A DNA stretch of 64,000 bases, taken from Quercus robur (taxonomy: Eukaryota; Streptophyta; Magnoliopsida; Fagales; Fagaceae). Made by a program: the position numbers and the translations under genes. Shown piece by piece: positions 1 through 9,309 of this stretch (position 1 is its first letter; each line of letters opens with the position of its first letter). Location of the stretch: the NCBI RefSeq assembly GCF_932294415.1, contig NC_065536.1, positions 7,252,474 to 7,316,473 of the forward strand, given 5' to 3'. The notes beneath the pieces are model-generated. The model had not been told where the DNA came from and did not search any database. It saw only the letters and a program-made list of their open reading frames with translations.

Positions 1-258
1 ACAAACAATAAAAATTCAAGAAAAGAGTAAAAGAGAGCACACCTGAAGACTGAAGCAGGGCAGTGTGCACACAGCACTCACAGAATGCTCAAAACGCAGA
101 GAATAGAAATTGGGGGACGGAGCACAGTACACACACAGAGAAGGGAGATGAGGGGCGGAGTGAGAGAGATGGACTTTGAGAGTTTGGACGAAATGTGAGG
201 GTTTGAGGGGGTCTGGGCACTTAGGAGTCTTAGGTTTAGTAATACGGTGCGTTTTGCA

Positions 259-260
<2 letters not shown>

Positions 261-294
<34 letters not shown>

Positions 295-590
295 CGGCCT
301 GACTCGGCCGTTTCGGCCGTTTCGGCCGATACAGGCCGATACGGCCGATACGGCCGATACAGGCCGAGTCGGCCCGATTTCGGCCGCGTCGGCGCCGATT
401 TCGGCCGTATCGGCGCCGATCTGAGCCGCGTCGGCCCGCGTCGGCCCGATTCGGGCACTGCCACGTGGCGGGACGCGGCACGACGCGGGACGGACGCGCG
501 GTCTGCGGCGTCCCTCCCGCGTCGCCGCGTCCCGCCGCGTCGGACGCGGGTGCGCGACCCTGGGAGCCGCGTTCGTGCATCCCAGGTTTT
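261..590. repeat. poly-T tract plus GC-rich GGCCGATAC-type minisatellite
   Basis: A run of 29 T (261-289) is followed by about 290 bases of very GC-rich DNA, in sharp contrast to the AT-rich surroundings. The first half consists of degenerate 9-10 base units built on GGCCGATAC and CGGCCGATTT. The second half is built on GGGACGCGG-like units. Read on the minus strand this is a GC-rich tandem repeat ending in poly-A, which would fit a retroposed sequence. The frames across it are open only because the repeat lacks stops, so I do not call a protein. Confidence 0.75.
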
Positions 591-1917
591 AGTTTGTTCA
601 TTTGTTATTTAATAAGAGATTTGGTATTCGAACCAATCTACACAAAAAATTAAATATTGTTTTGATCTAATGATAAAAAAAAGAAAACATTATATGAAGA
701 TGCTATAGGTTGAAATTATATCTCATATATATAAATTTAAATTTTGCACACAAAAAAAAAAAAAAAAAAAAAAAAAAATTGGGGTTCACCTGAGTAAAAT
801 CTTATTTATAATTTTTATTTAGCTGAAACAATATATGTTTTCACGATTTCATAGCAGTGTGAAAGAAATCATCCTGATTGGCAATGTCTAGAGCCTTGTG
901 GGGTAGGCATTATACTTCAATAGGCTTTTAGGCTTTATGCAATCCCTTATAAATATTAAGTATCCTGAACTTTTTGAAAAAGCCAAGAGTGGCTTTAGAG
1001 TTATCACCCTCACTTTGGATGGCTCTTTGTTCTCGTTTATCTACTGGATCAATATAACGGAGTCATACTATTGTCCACATCGAGATATAATGGCTGAATA
1101 GGTGAGATTACTGCTATATATATAAAGAGTTCTTGATTCCATAAACCCGATCTGAATATGACAGAATTTCTGCCCAGTACCAATGGAGGTATGCTAAAGC
1201 TTAGGCTTAGCCTGTCTTCAAAGACGGAGTCACACTAGGTCCCGAGTTGCCAAAAATAAAAAAATTGTAGGTATATTAGGGCGTAATTTGAATTGGGCGC
1301 GGCAAGGAAATAAAATTTGGTCCTCTTCCACAGATCAGCTCAAACAACCACAGTTTACAAATTATTGGCACTACCAATTCATAATCCTGGTTCCGTATTG
1401 CTTGTCTTCATGGAAAGTGATGGTATGAGTTAGAGCATCAGTATCTGGAGTTGTAAAACTCCGGATATGCTAAAATTTAGCATCAAAGCCCATAAAACTC
1501 ATATTACCTGAACTTGTATACCCATAAAAATTTACAATTTAGATAGGTGCCTGAGACTCTGAAGTATATAACATATGCTATGGTTGTTGGTTAAAGACTA
1601 TTTACTACTTAATAAATGCAATAGATTTGACATATCACTATTATTTTCAATATGTTAAGTGGGATATTACAATTCTTAGGATTTCAAAAATCAAAAACTT
1701 AACCTTTCAAAAAAAAAAAAAAAAAACAAACAAACACTTAAAATATTTCATAGTTATAACTTTTAAACATGTTTGCAAAATCCAAAAATGGGTTAGTATT
1801 TATTTTTCTTTGCAACACTCTTCATGAGTATCGTATTGTTTGTGGACCCTAAGCAAAAACGTGACCATATGTAAAATCTAATATTGTTTAGATACCATTG
1901 ATGATTTAAGAGTTCAA
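591..1917. other. no recognisable gene
   Basis: AT-rich sequence with a poly-A run near 752-778 and a second A-rich run near 1710-1727. I see no convincing exon, motif or terminal inverted repeat. A stretch near 1434-1500 has a small inverted repeat (CTGGAG...CTCCGG) that might be a decayed MITE, but I could not define its ends. Confidence 0.5.
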
Positions 1918-1986
1918 GATTATTTGTATACATGTGCATTCAATGATGAGGAGGTTGCTACTAGAGCTTATGATCTTGCTGCCTTA
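1918..1986 (+). pseudogene. AP2-domain exon relic (AINTEGUMENTA-like)
   Basis: The plus strand reads YLYTCAFNDEEVATRAYDLAAL. This matches the second half of a plant AP2 DNA-binding domain, where the usual text is close to YLG-(Y/F)-x-x-E-E-x-A-A-R-A-Y-D-L-A-A-L. It is preceded by an AG that could be an old acceptor. It ends exactly where a tRNA-derived SINE begins, so the rest of the domain is missing here. No other AP2 exon is visible nearby. AP2 proteins of this type are nuclear transcription factors. This piece is too short to function and is best seen as a captured or truncated exon. The family call rests on about 22 residues. Confidence 0.55.
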
Positions 1987-2157
1987 TCCACCGCGCACCT
2001 TTGGTGCGATGATCACTCCACAAGTATAAATGCTTGTAAGGTGTGGGTGGCAAGGGTCGAAGTTCAAGTCTCTAGGAGGGAGTTTCGTATACATATATAC
2101 TTAGATTAAACTAGAATAGAAATTCTATCTTGTATAAAAAAAAAAAAAAAAAAAAAA
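1987..2157 (+). mobile_element. tRNA-derived SINE (family 1)
   Basis: Starts near GCACCTTTGGTGCGATGATCACTCC, with a box-A-like start and a box-B-like GGTCGAAGTTCAAGTCT. It continues through a conserved tail (ACATATATACTTAGATTA) and ends in a poly-A run. The same family recurs at 8906-9036 and, interrupted, at 28838-29128, which supports a retroposon. Confidence 0.7.
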
Positions 2158-2833
2158 GATCTTGTTGCCATAAAATATTGGTGGCTAACACTTACATTAA
2201 TATTTATGTGAGTTTTAATTACTTTGCAACACAAATAACTTCTATGTTCCATCTTTTTATTATTTTTCATCAATTCCTTATTGATATATTTTTTTACTTA
2301 ATTTTACAATTTCATTTTTATGTGTGTTTGTCTCTATCTATTTCTCACTTTCACAATTTTTTTGTTTTTATTTATTTTTTTTGGTGGCTTAGATCAAGTC
2401 TTTATCTATTCACTTGTAAATCACTTTCCTTTTGGACCAATCTATATGGACCAAAGTAGACCGAATGGACTTAAGTGGACTAAAACTTATTGAAGTGGAT
2501 CCAGAGGGAGGGAAGTGGACCGAATGAGACTGAAATGGACCAAAGTGAACTAATTTTTTTATTTTTTTAAAGATAAAAATCCGTTTTAGATAAGATTCGT
2601 TCCCCTTATCTATTTGATACAGAAAATGATGTAAAGAACAAGATAAATTATGTTTCATGTGATTAAGAAAATGGTGGCAGTGATTTTGAAGCTGTTAAAT
2701 TTCTACCTACACCACTAACTATGATGCTATATAGTTGATAGTTGTCATCGCCAAAAGCACCTGCATACTATAAAAGGAATGTGATTTTCGTAATTAGCAT
2801 CAACTTTCATAAAACAACAACAAATAAATAAAT
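2158..2833. other. no recognisable gene
   Basis: AT-rich DNA with a short cluster of GTGGACCAAA/GTGGACCGAA-type imperfect repeats at about 2445-2550. I see no coding signal. Confidence 0.45.
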
Positions 2834-3202
2834 GACAAAATTTAACTACAAAATTGGTTGTAACCTAAGTTTACAATCTTATTCAATATCTTTTTATTAA
2901 AGGTGAATTTTGACAAATCCACCATTGGATTATATCTTCTTTTTATATTCTCCATACTTGCAAAATTTCTAGAAAATTAAAGATCAATAACTATGTCATC
3001 AATAAATTGTTTAAATTGCAAGTTTTTGTAGTTTCAAATTATGCATAAAATATGAGCTTATAGATTATATAGTAAATAATATCAAATTGACAAAATCAAC
3101 AATGCAATTCAACGGTTAGATTTCCAAATATGTAGTAATGTTTATTTTATTAAGTAAGGTTGTAACTTTAAGTTACAACCAATTTTGTAACTAAATTTTG
3201 TC
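2834..3202. mobile_element. MITE with about 40-bp terminal inverted repeats (Mutator-like)
   Basis: The ends are GACAAAATTTAACTACAAAA and its near-perfect inverse, with inverted similarity continuing through GGTTGTAAC for roughly 40 bases. The flanks share an ATAAATAAAT direct repeat of 9-10 bases, displaced by one base and of low complexity. Long TIRs and a 9-10 bp duplication suit a MULE-derived MITE. Related sequences occur at 4053-4416 and inside both hAT elements at 22561-23453 and 40503-41253. Confidence 0.75.
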
Positions 3203-3824
3203 TATAAATAAATAAATTAGGAAAAAATTGCAATTGAGCTCTTGTGAATTGTGAAGAGGTCTAACAATTGTGGTACATGACCACAAAGAAGCATTTATGA
3301 ATGGACTCAAAATCAACAATGCACTCCCCCTCCTCTTTCCTGTTCAACAATATCTTTGCTTTAAAGTCAAAATGGTTTTATTAATTCACAAATATAGCAT
3401 TAGTTCAGAAGGATCCGATGGTTGCAATTGTTTCAACAACTATCAACTTGTCAACCTAATTAAGCATGATTTTTGCAAATTAAATTAATAGTCAAATGGT
3501 TTTTAGCTAATACCATATTCATCTACTACAATTCTTGTAAATTAAATTAATAGTCCATTGATTTTTAAAATAATCCAATGTAGAAAATTGGTTATTAGAT
3601 TTTTGTGTGGTTATCTTTTGTTTTCATTACTATCACTTGACAATGAATTAAACACCTTGATTTTATGATTTTGGAAGTCAAAAGTCTGCAAATAAATTTC
3701 ATATATAATGAATGCTATTGGATAACTTGGTGAAATTATTGCTTCTACGGGATAAAATGGTAAGTTACTTCCTCCTTATTTTAACAAAAGCATGAATAAA
3801 CAATAAGTGGGAAAGTCATTATTC
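3203..3824. other. no recognisable gene
   Basis: AT-rich DNA. A 72-codon open stretch at 3270-3488 has no motif, signal peptide or similarity to its neighbours. A phrase like TAAATTAATAGTC is repeated at about 3480 and 3540. Confidence 0.45.
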
Positions 3825-3989
3825 TTTTTTTTTTTTTTTGAGAGAATTTCAACCTATGGCGTCCGCTTCTGATGATAGCTCATTATCATCAGACCAAGAC
3901 ACCAATCAGTTTTTAGTGTAGGCGGGGATTGAACCCCAGATCTCTTATACAACCATCAGAGACTTTATCAGTTGAGCTAACTAACATGT
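3825..3989 (-). mobile_element. tRNA-derived SINE (family 2), minus strand
   Basis: Read on the minus strand it begins GTTAGCTCAACTGATAAAG (box A), carries GGGGTTCAATCCCC (box B) and ends in poly-A, seen as T's at 3825-3839. A 7-base direct repeat ATTATTC lies on both sides (3818-3824 and 3990-3996), as expected for a target-site duplication. A relative lies at 17823-17968. Confidence 0.8.
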
Positions 3990-4052
3990 ATTATTCATTA
4001 ATACATGTTAGTGACCTACAAAGCGTGAACTAGACATTCCATTTAATAGTTT

Positions 4053-4416
4053 GACAAAGTTTGGTTACAACTCTCCCTAAAAAAATTAAAATAACTATAT
4101 ATTTTGAAAATATAACTATTAAATTGCATGTTCCTTATGTTCACCAACACATATGTTAAATTTCATATCAATCATATATTATTTATTATTCAATTCTTAA
4201 TTTATTTTTTATGCATAAATTTAGAATACAAAAATGTGAAATTTAAATATTTGATTAATGATATATCTATTGATTTTTGTTCTTCTGGAAATTTTGCAAA
4301 ACATGAAGGATATAAAAAGAAAATGTAATCTAATGAGGGATTTGTCAAAACTCACATTCAATAAAAAGATATTAAGTAGCCTTAAGTTACAACCAAGTTT
4401 TTTGCCAAATTTTGTC
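4053..4416. mobile_element. degenerate copy of the GACAAAATTT MITE family
   Basis: Starts GACAAAGTTTGGTTACAAC. Ends with the inverse of GACAAAATTTGGCAAAAAAC, followed internally by AAGTTACAACC. Length (364 bp) and termini match the element at 2834-3202, but the arms are diverged and no clean target duplication is visible. Confidence 0.6.
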
Positions 4417-4671
4417 ATTAATAATTAATCCTAGGGTAGGGATTATTATTGCATAGTCTCATTTTTTTGGGTAGCATCATTAATTTATATACAAACTATC
4501 AACATACATATCATACATACGTTCATTAGTTATATTTAGTAACCATTTTCAAGGATAAAAAATATTACCAATTTTTAAAGAAATAGGGTGGCTTGGGCCT
4601 ATATATAAACTCCATTATTCACGCATTATTTTATTATAACTTGTGAGATTGTGTAGTGTAAGGGAGAAAAA

Positions 4672-4927
4672 ATGAAATTTCTTTTGTTTCTCTTATTGGT
4701 TTTCATATTTATATTGGGGGTTGGTTATGGCAACAATGACCTTGTAGACTGATTACTTTCACCTTGTGTTGCAATGGCCAAAATCCTATTGCAACATTGG
4801 TAAAGTAACATGTTATGATATACTACCAAATTGGTTCATCATTCATGGGATGTGGCCACAAAAGAATGGGCATACAGTCTCATGCCCTAAAATTTCTAAT
4901 GAAACTCGTCACCTCTAATCAAAAGAT
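4672..4927 (+). pseudogene. T2/S-RNase-like first exon, copy 1 (frameshifted)
   Basis: Homologous along its length to copy 3 at 5974. It encodes a hydrophobic signal-peptide-like start (MKFLLFLLLVFIFILGVGYG). It then loses two bases after codon 26 and runs straight into TGA. Beyond the lesion the remains of the LQWPKSYCN and FIIHGMWPQ (CAS I) motifs are still readable in another frame. The splice donor is preserved in form (AAAAGAT followed by GTAACA). The copy lacks downstream exons of its own before copy 2 begins, so it cannot make an active ribonuclease. Confidence 0.8.
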
Positions 4928-5324
4928 GTAACATATATTTTTGCAATACCTTATTATATTAGGAAATTTTATTGCAATAAGTTGAAATAAAAAATATCGT
5001 TGTAATAACTTGATATTAGTTATTTTTATAGGATTGAGATTCGGTGCTATTGTACCATGCAATAGAAAATCAATGGTTGAGATTAAAAGTTATTACATAG
5101 TCTAAAAAAAAAACAATTGGTAACATCATTGATTTATATACAAACTATATCAACATACATATCATACATACATTCATTAGTTATATTTAATAACCATTTT
5201 CAATGTTAAAAATATTACCAATTTTTAAAGAAATAGGGTGGTTTGGGCCATATGTAAACCCCATTCTTCAAGCATTATTTTATTATAACTTGTGAGATTG
5301 TGTAGTGTAAGGGATCAATTAAAA

Positions 5325-5582
5325 ATGAAATTTCTTTTGTTTCCCTCGTTGGTTTTCATATTTATATTGGGGGTTGGTTATGGCAACAATGACCTTGTAG
5401 ACTATGATTACTTTCACCTTGTGTTGCAATGGCCAAAATCCTATTGCAACACAGTTTAAGTAACATGTTATGATATACTGCCAAATTGGTTCATCATTCA
5501 TGGGATGTGGTCACAAAAGAATGGGCATACAGTCTCATGCCCTAAAATTTATAATGAAGCTTGTCACCTCCAATTAAAAGAG
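5325..5582 (+). pseudogene. T2/S-RNase-like first exon, copy 2 (nonsense)
   Basis: The exon has the same 258-base length as copy 3. It reads through the signal peptide and LVLQWPKSYCN. It then reaches TAA where copy 3 has an acidic residue (CNTV-stop versus CNTDEV). The CAS I region FIIHGMW is intact downstream, but the following codon changes Pro to Ser (MWSQ). The donor AAAAGAGGTAACA is kept. No second exon lies between it and copy 3. Together with copies 1 and 3 it shows serial duplication of a promoter plus exon 1 unit. Confidence 0.8.
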
Positions 5583-5973
5583 GTAACATATACTTTTGCA
5601 ATACCTTATTATATTAGGAAATTTTATTGCAATAAGTTAAAATGAAAAATATCATCGTAATAACTTGAAATCAGTTATTTTTGTAGGATTGAGATTCGGT
5701 GCTATTGCACCATGCAATAGAAAATCAATGGTTGAGATTAAAAGTTATTGCATAGTCTCAAATTTTTTTTGGTAACATCATTGATTTATATACAAACTAT
5801 ATCAACATACATATCATACATACGTTCATTAGTTATATTTAGTAACCATTTTCAATGGTAAAAGTATTACCAATTTTTAAAGAAATAGGGTGGTTCAGAC
5901 CTATATATAAACCCCATTCTTCACGCATTATTTTATTATAACATGTTAGATTGTGTAGTGTAAGGGAGCAAAA

Positions 5974-6309
5974 ATGAAATTTATTTTGTTTCTCTCATTG
6001 GTTCTCATGTTTATATTGGGGGTTGGTTATGGCAACAATAACATTGTAGACTATGATTACTTTCACTTTGTTTTGCAATGGCCAAAATCCTATTGCAACA
6101 CTGATGAAGTAACATGTTATGATAAATTGCCAAATCGGTTCATCATTCATGGGATGTGGCCACAAAAGAATGGGCATATTGTCTCATGCCCTAAAATTTC
6201 TAATGAAGCTCGTCACCTCCAATTAAAAGAGGTAACACATATTTTTGCAATACCTTATTATATTAGAAAATTTTATTGCAATAAGTTAAAATCAAAAATA
6301 TTGTTGTAA
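5974..6309 (+). pseudogene. T2/S-RNase-like first exon, copy 3 (open exon 1, gene truncated)
   Basis: This is the best preserved copy of the array. Exon 1 (5974-6231) is fully open for 86 codons. It has a signal peptide (about residues 1-20), then FHFVLQWPKSYCN and the CAS I active-site motif FIIHGMWP with its catalytic His. The donor at 6232 is in phase 0, as in the intact gene at 52169. Read through the intron, the frame stops at 6309 after 111 residues. T2 RNases are secreted, RNA-cleaving enzymes that need CAS I and CAS II. No CAS II exon follows before copy 4, unless transcription splices across it to 7629. It could in principle splice to copy 4 exons, but those carry a stop. Confidence 0.75.
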
Positions 6310-6329
6310 TAACTTGATCATATCAGTTA

Positions 6330-7060
6330 TTTTTGTAAGATTGAGATCCAGCGCTATTGCACCATGCAATAGGAAATCAATAGTTGAGATTAAAAGTGAC
6401 TTTTAATTTCAACCCTTGACTAAATTTTTTTTAACCCTCAACTTTTTACCATCTCACTTTTATACTTTATTTTTTCACCTCTCTCTCACACCCTATGGTT
6501 AATTGCACAGTACAATAGCATTTTGCTATTGCATCGAATCCCAATCCATTTTTTGTATTCTATTGCAATAAAAATTTCAAAATAATAGCTTATTGTAATG
6601 AATTTATAATTATAATAGCTTAATATATATTATTTTACAATCTATTGCAAAAATAAATATGAAGATATTATTATAATAACTTAGTATTAATTATTTTACA
6701 ATCTATTGTAATGACAAACATGAAACATTTTTTTTTTCTTTCAAAAAAGATATCATTGCAATAATTTGATCTAAATTATTTTTGTCAATTATTTAATTTA
6801 ATAATATCATAATAGCATATTATTACAAGATATTTGAAATATAAAATTTTTATTGCATGACATATATATTATTGCATTAAATTTATCATTAAAATAATCA
6901 GAGTTTATTGCAATGAAACTTTTTGTTACACAAACCTATTACCTCAAATTTTATTACACCATCTCATTTCAACTATTGCAATGACTTTGATGTTATTACA
7001 ATGATTTTTTTTGTTGTAACAAACATTTTTTCTTGTATTGTACCATATTAGTAGTAGAGT
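6330..7060. other. AT-rich spacer rich in TATTGCA phrases
   Basis: No gene. The stretch repeats short phrases such as TATTGCAAT and TTATTGTAA many times. These resemble the intron beginning after copy 3 exon 1, so it may be an expanded intron or flank of the RNase array. Confidence 0.4.
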
Positions 7061-7278
7061 ATAGTAGGATTATTGCATAGTCTCATTAATTATATACAAT
7101 ACTGCCAACATATATTTCATGCATATGTTTATTTGCTGTATTTAGTAACAAATTTCATTTGTAAAAATATTACAAATATTTAATGCATTAGAGCAGTAGA
7201 AGGTCTTATGTAATCTCAACCTTTTATGTATTATTGTTATAACTTTGTAAGATTGTGTGGTGCATGTAAGGGAGTAAA

Positions 7279-8177
7279 ATGAAATTGCTTTTGTTTTTGT
7301 GTTTGGTTTTTGTGATTGTGATTGTGATTGTTGATGGCAACGATTGTGATTGTGATTGTGATTATTTTTACCTTGTGTTGCAATGGTTAGAATCCTATTG
7401 CAACACAAATTAAGTAGCATGCTATGATTATGTCTGAACATACCGATTCACCCTTCTTGGTATGTGGCCCCAAAAGAATGGTTAGGGGTCTCATGTCCTG
7501 GAAGTATTGACTTTTATTTCTTTGAGGTATCAAATACTATATTTTTGTCTAAAAATAATTGTTTTAGTACTAGTTACCATTATTAATTTTATTCGGTTTA
7601 GGCATTTCTTATTCTTTACACACTACAGGTGCAAAGAGTTCTGAATAACCACCTAAGTGGAATGAACTATTGGTGGCCAAGTTTTATTGCATCACACATA
7701 GGATGCAATAGACCTTTTTGGTATAACAAATGAAAAAAGCATGGCGCCTGCACTTCCTTCACTCAATCTGAGTACTTCGAAAAAGCTATTTTTAAAGTTG
7801 AAGGACCTATACTTTTTTTTTTTGAAACGATCTTAACCTATACTTTTTTTTTGAGAAGAAATCTTAACCTATACTTGATATTGTATGAAGCAGGTTTGCA
7901 TATTTATTATAATGTTGAATCGTGTTTAAAAAATTAAACATTGTGTTTTTTTTTCCTTAATAATTTTTTATCCTTTTCTGAAACATGAATTCAACCTAGC
8001 ATGCGAACTTATACCAGTGAAATCAATGATGAAATTGAAAAGACTTTTAGATTGAAGCCAAGGATTTGGTGCAATGAGGACCAATATGGAACAATACAAA
8101 CTGTATACCAAAATAATATTTGGTGTGGACAAAATTGGAACATGATTTCAGAATTGCACTTACAATGCTGCATATAA
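7279..8177 (+). pseudogene. T2/S-RNase-like gene, copy 4: three-exon relic
   Basis: Exon 1 (7279-7526) has a signal-peptide region invaded by a GATTGT hexamer repeat, then LVLQW. It stops at CNTN-TAA, and the CAS I His is replaced (FTLLGMWPQ in place of FIIHGMWPQ). Exon 2 starts after an AG at 7628 and reads NYWWPSF...PFWYNK, then TGA, then KKHGAC. That is the CAS II motif with a nonsense codon just before the KHG core. Exon 3 (about 7999-8177) is open and reads through LKPRIWCN to ISELHLQCCI and a stop, like the C-terminus of T2 RNases. Two near-duplicate phrases at about 7811-7875 disturb the exon 2 end. The gene is clearly dead, but it proves that the array once held a complete gene. Confidence 0.8.
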
Positions 8178-8905
8178 CCTAGAACCAATCCAATTTCCCA
8201 ATACCTATCAACTGTCAGCAGCAAAATAATGTTACTATAAAAGTTAAGATTTAGTCTACACTATGCTTGCTTAGAAAATAATAAAGCATTTTTATAATGT
8301 TAATAGAAATTAATAAAGCAAAAATAAGTGTAAAAAAATTGTGTTTAGTAACCTTTCAAATAAAAAAAATAGTCTAAAATAAAATCATTTTGACATAAAT
8401 TTATAAATAGTATATTCACATGTAAAAAGCATAATTCTTAAAACACTAATAAAATTATCAAATAACAATAGACTAAGAGGGGAGGTAATATGATAAATTG
8501 AAAAACTATAATCTAAACTCAAAATAAAGAAAATATGGAATCCAGCTTGGATTAAAAAATTGAATTTTCATTTAGTTCAAGGTTAATCGGGTTGGACCAG
8601 TTAGTCCAGTCCAGGTATGACAACCTTGCTATATTTATAATAGGAATTACTAACACACAGAAAACTCTCACACTCTTTCACAATCCTTTTTAATTCTTAG
8701 TTAAAAAAATCTGATTTTCACCTGTAAAATTTTTTATGCATTAGGTAGTCACTATTAAGGAAGAACAATTTATTAGCATCAATGAACATTTGCTAATTCT
8801 GATTATTAGTGGTATTATGAAGTTTCTAAAAAAAATATGATATTATGAAAACTCACCAATAAACCAAAAATATAACCAAACAATGCTAGGCTATTTAAGA
8901 CATGT

Positions 8906-9036
8906 GGCTACCGTGCACCCTTGGTGCGGTGGTCATTTTACAAGTATAAGTGCTTGTAGCGTGTAGGGGTAAAAGCTGCGGTTCAAGTCTCCAAAAAGAA
9001 GTTTCATACACATATACACTTAGATTAGGATAATTT
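8906..9036 (+). mobile_element. tRNA-derived SINE (family 1), poly-A tail lost
   Basis: Matches the element at 1987-2157: GCACCCTTGGTGCGGTGGTC, AAGTATAAGTGCTTGTAG, then GGTTCAAGTCTCC and ACATATACACTTAGATTAGG. It lies immediately upstream of the LINE. Confidence 0.7.
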
Positions 9037-9309
9037 TTAAAAGTGTAAATATTTAAAAAATAAGTTTCTCTGTCGCTAGCAAAGGTTGGTCTACCAAACC
9101 TCTCCTAGACTGTAGAACGGTCGTCCCTTTTTGAAGGTGCTGGTGTCCCTTTGCGTAACAAGCTTGCGCTTGGGTTCTTTTGTTTTTGCTTTTTTACCTG
9201 AGAAGAGATACTCTCACAAAGGAGCCTTACGTTTGTTTTTTTCATGGAAGAACTCACAAGGCAGTGGAAAGGGCTCTCCCTCACATAACAGGAAGGACCC
9301 AAGTTTCAG

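Larger units (their letters stand above)
4440..6330 (+). repeat. tandem array of about 650-bp units holding RNase promoter plus first exon
   Basis: Three consecutive units begin with a phrase like CATCATTGATTTATATACAAAC at about 4467, 5125 and 5777. Each continues through a TATATAAAC box-like element and TTGTGTAGTGTAAGGG to an ATG, at 4672, 5325 and 5974. The ATG spacing is 653 and 649 bases. Each unit also includes the first-exon donor and the first bases of the intron. A fourth, more diverged unit follows with its ATG at 7279. Only the last copy is followed by later exons. Confidence 0.85.

Noticed and set aside
176-653. Overlapping open frames of 60-120 codons on both strands across the GC-rich block
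   Set aside because: They are by-products of a stop-poor GC-rich tandem repeat and homopolymer. No motif or codon texture supports them.
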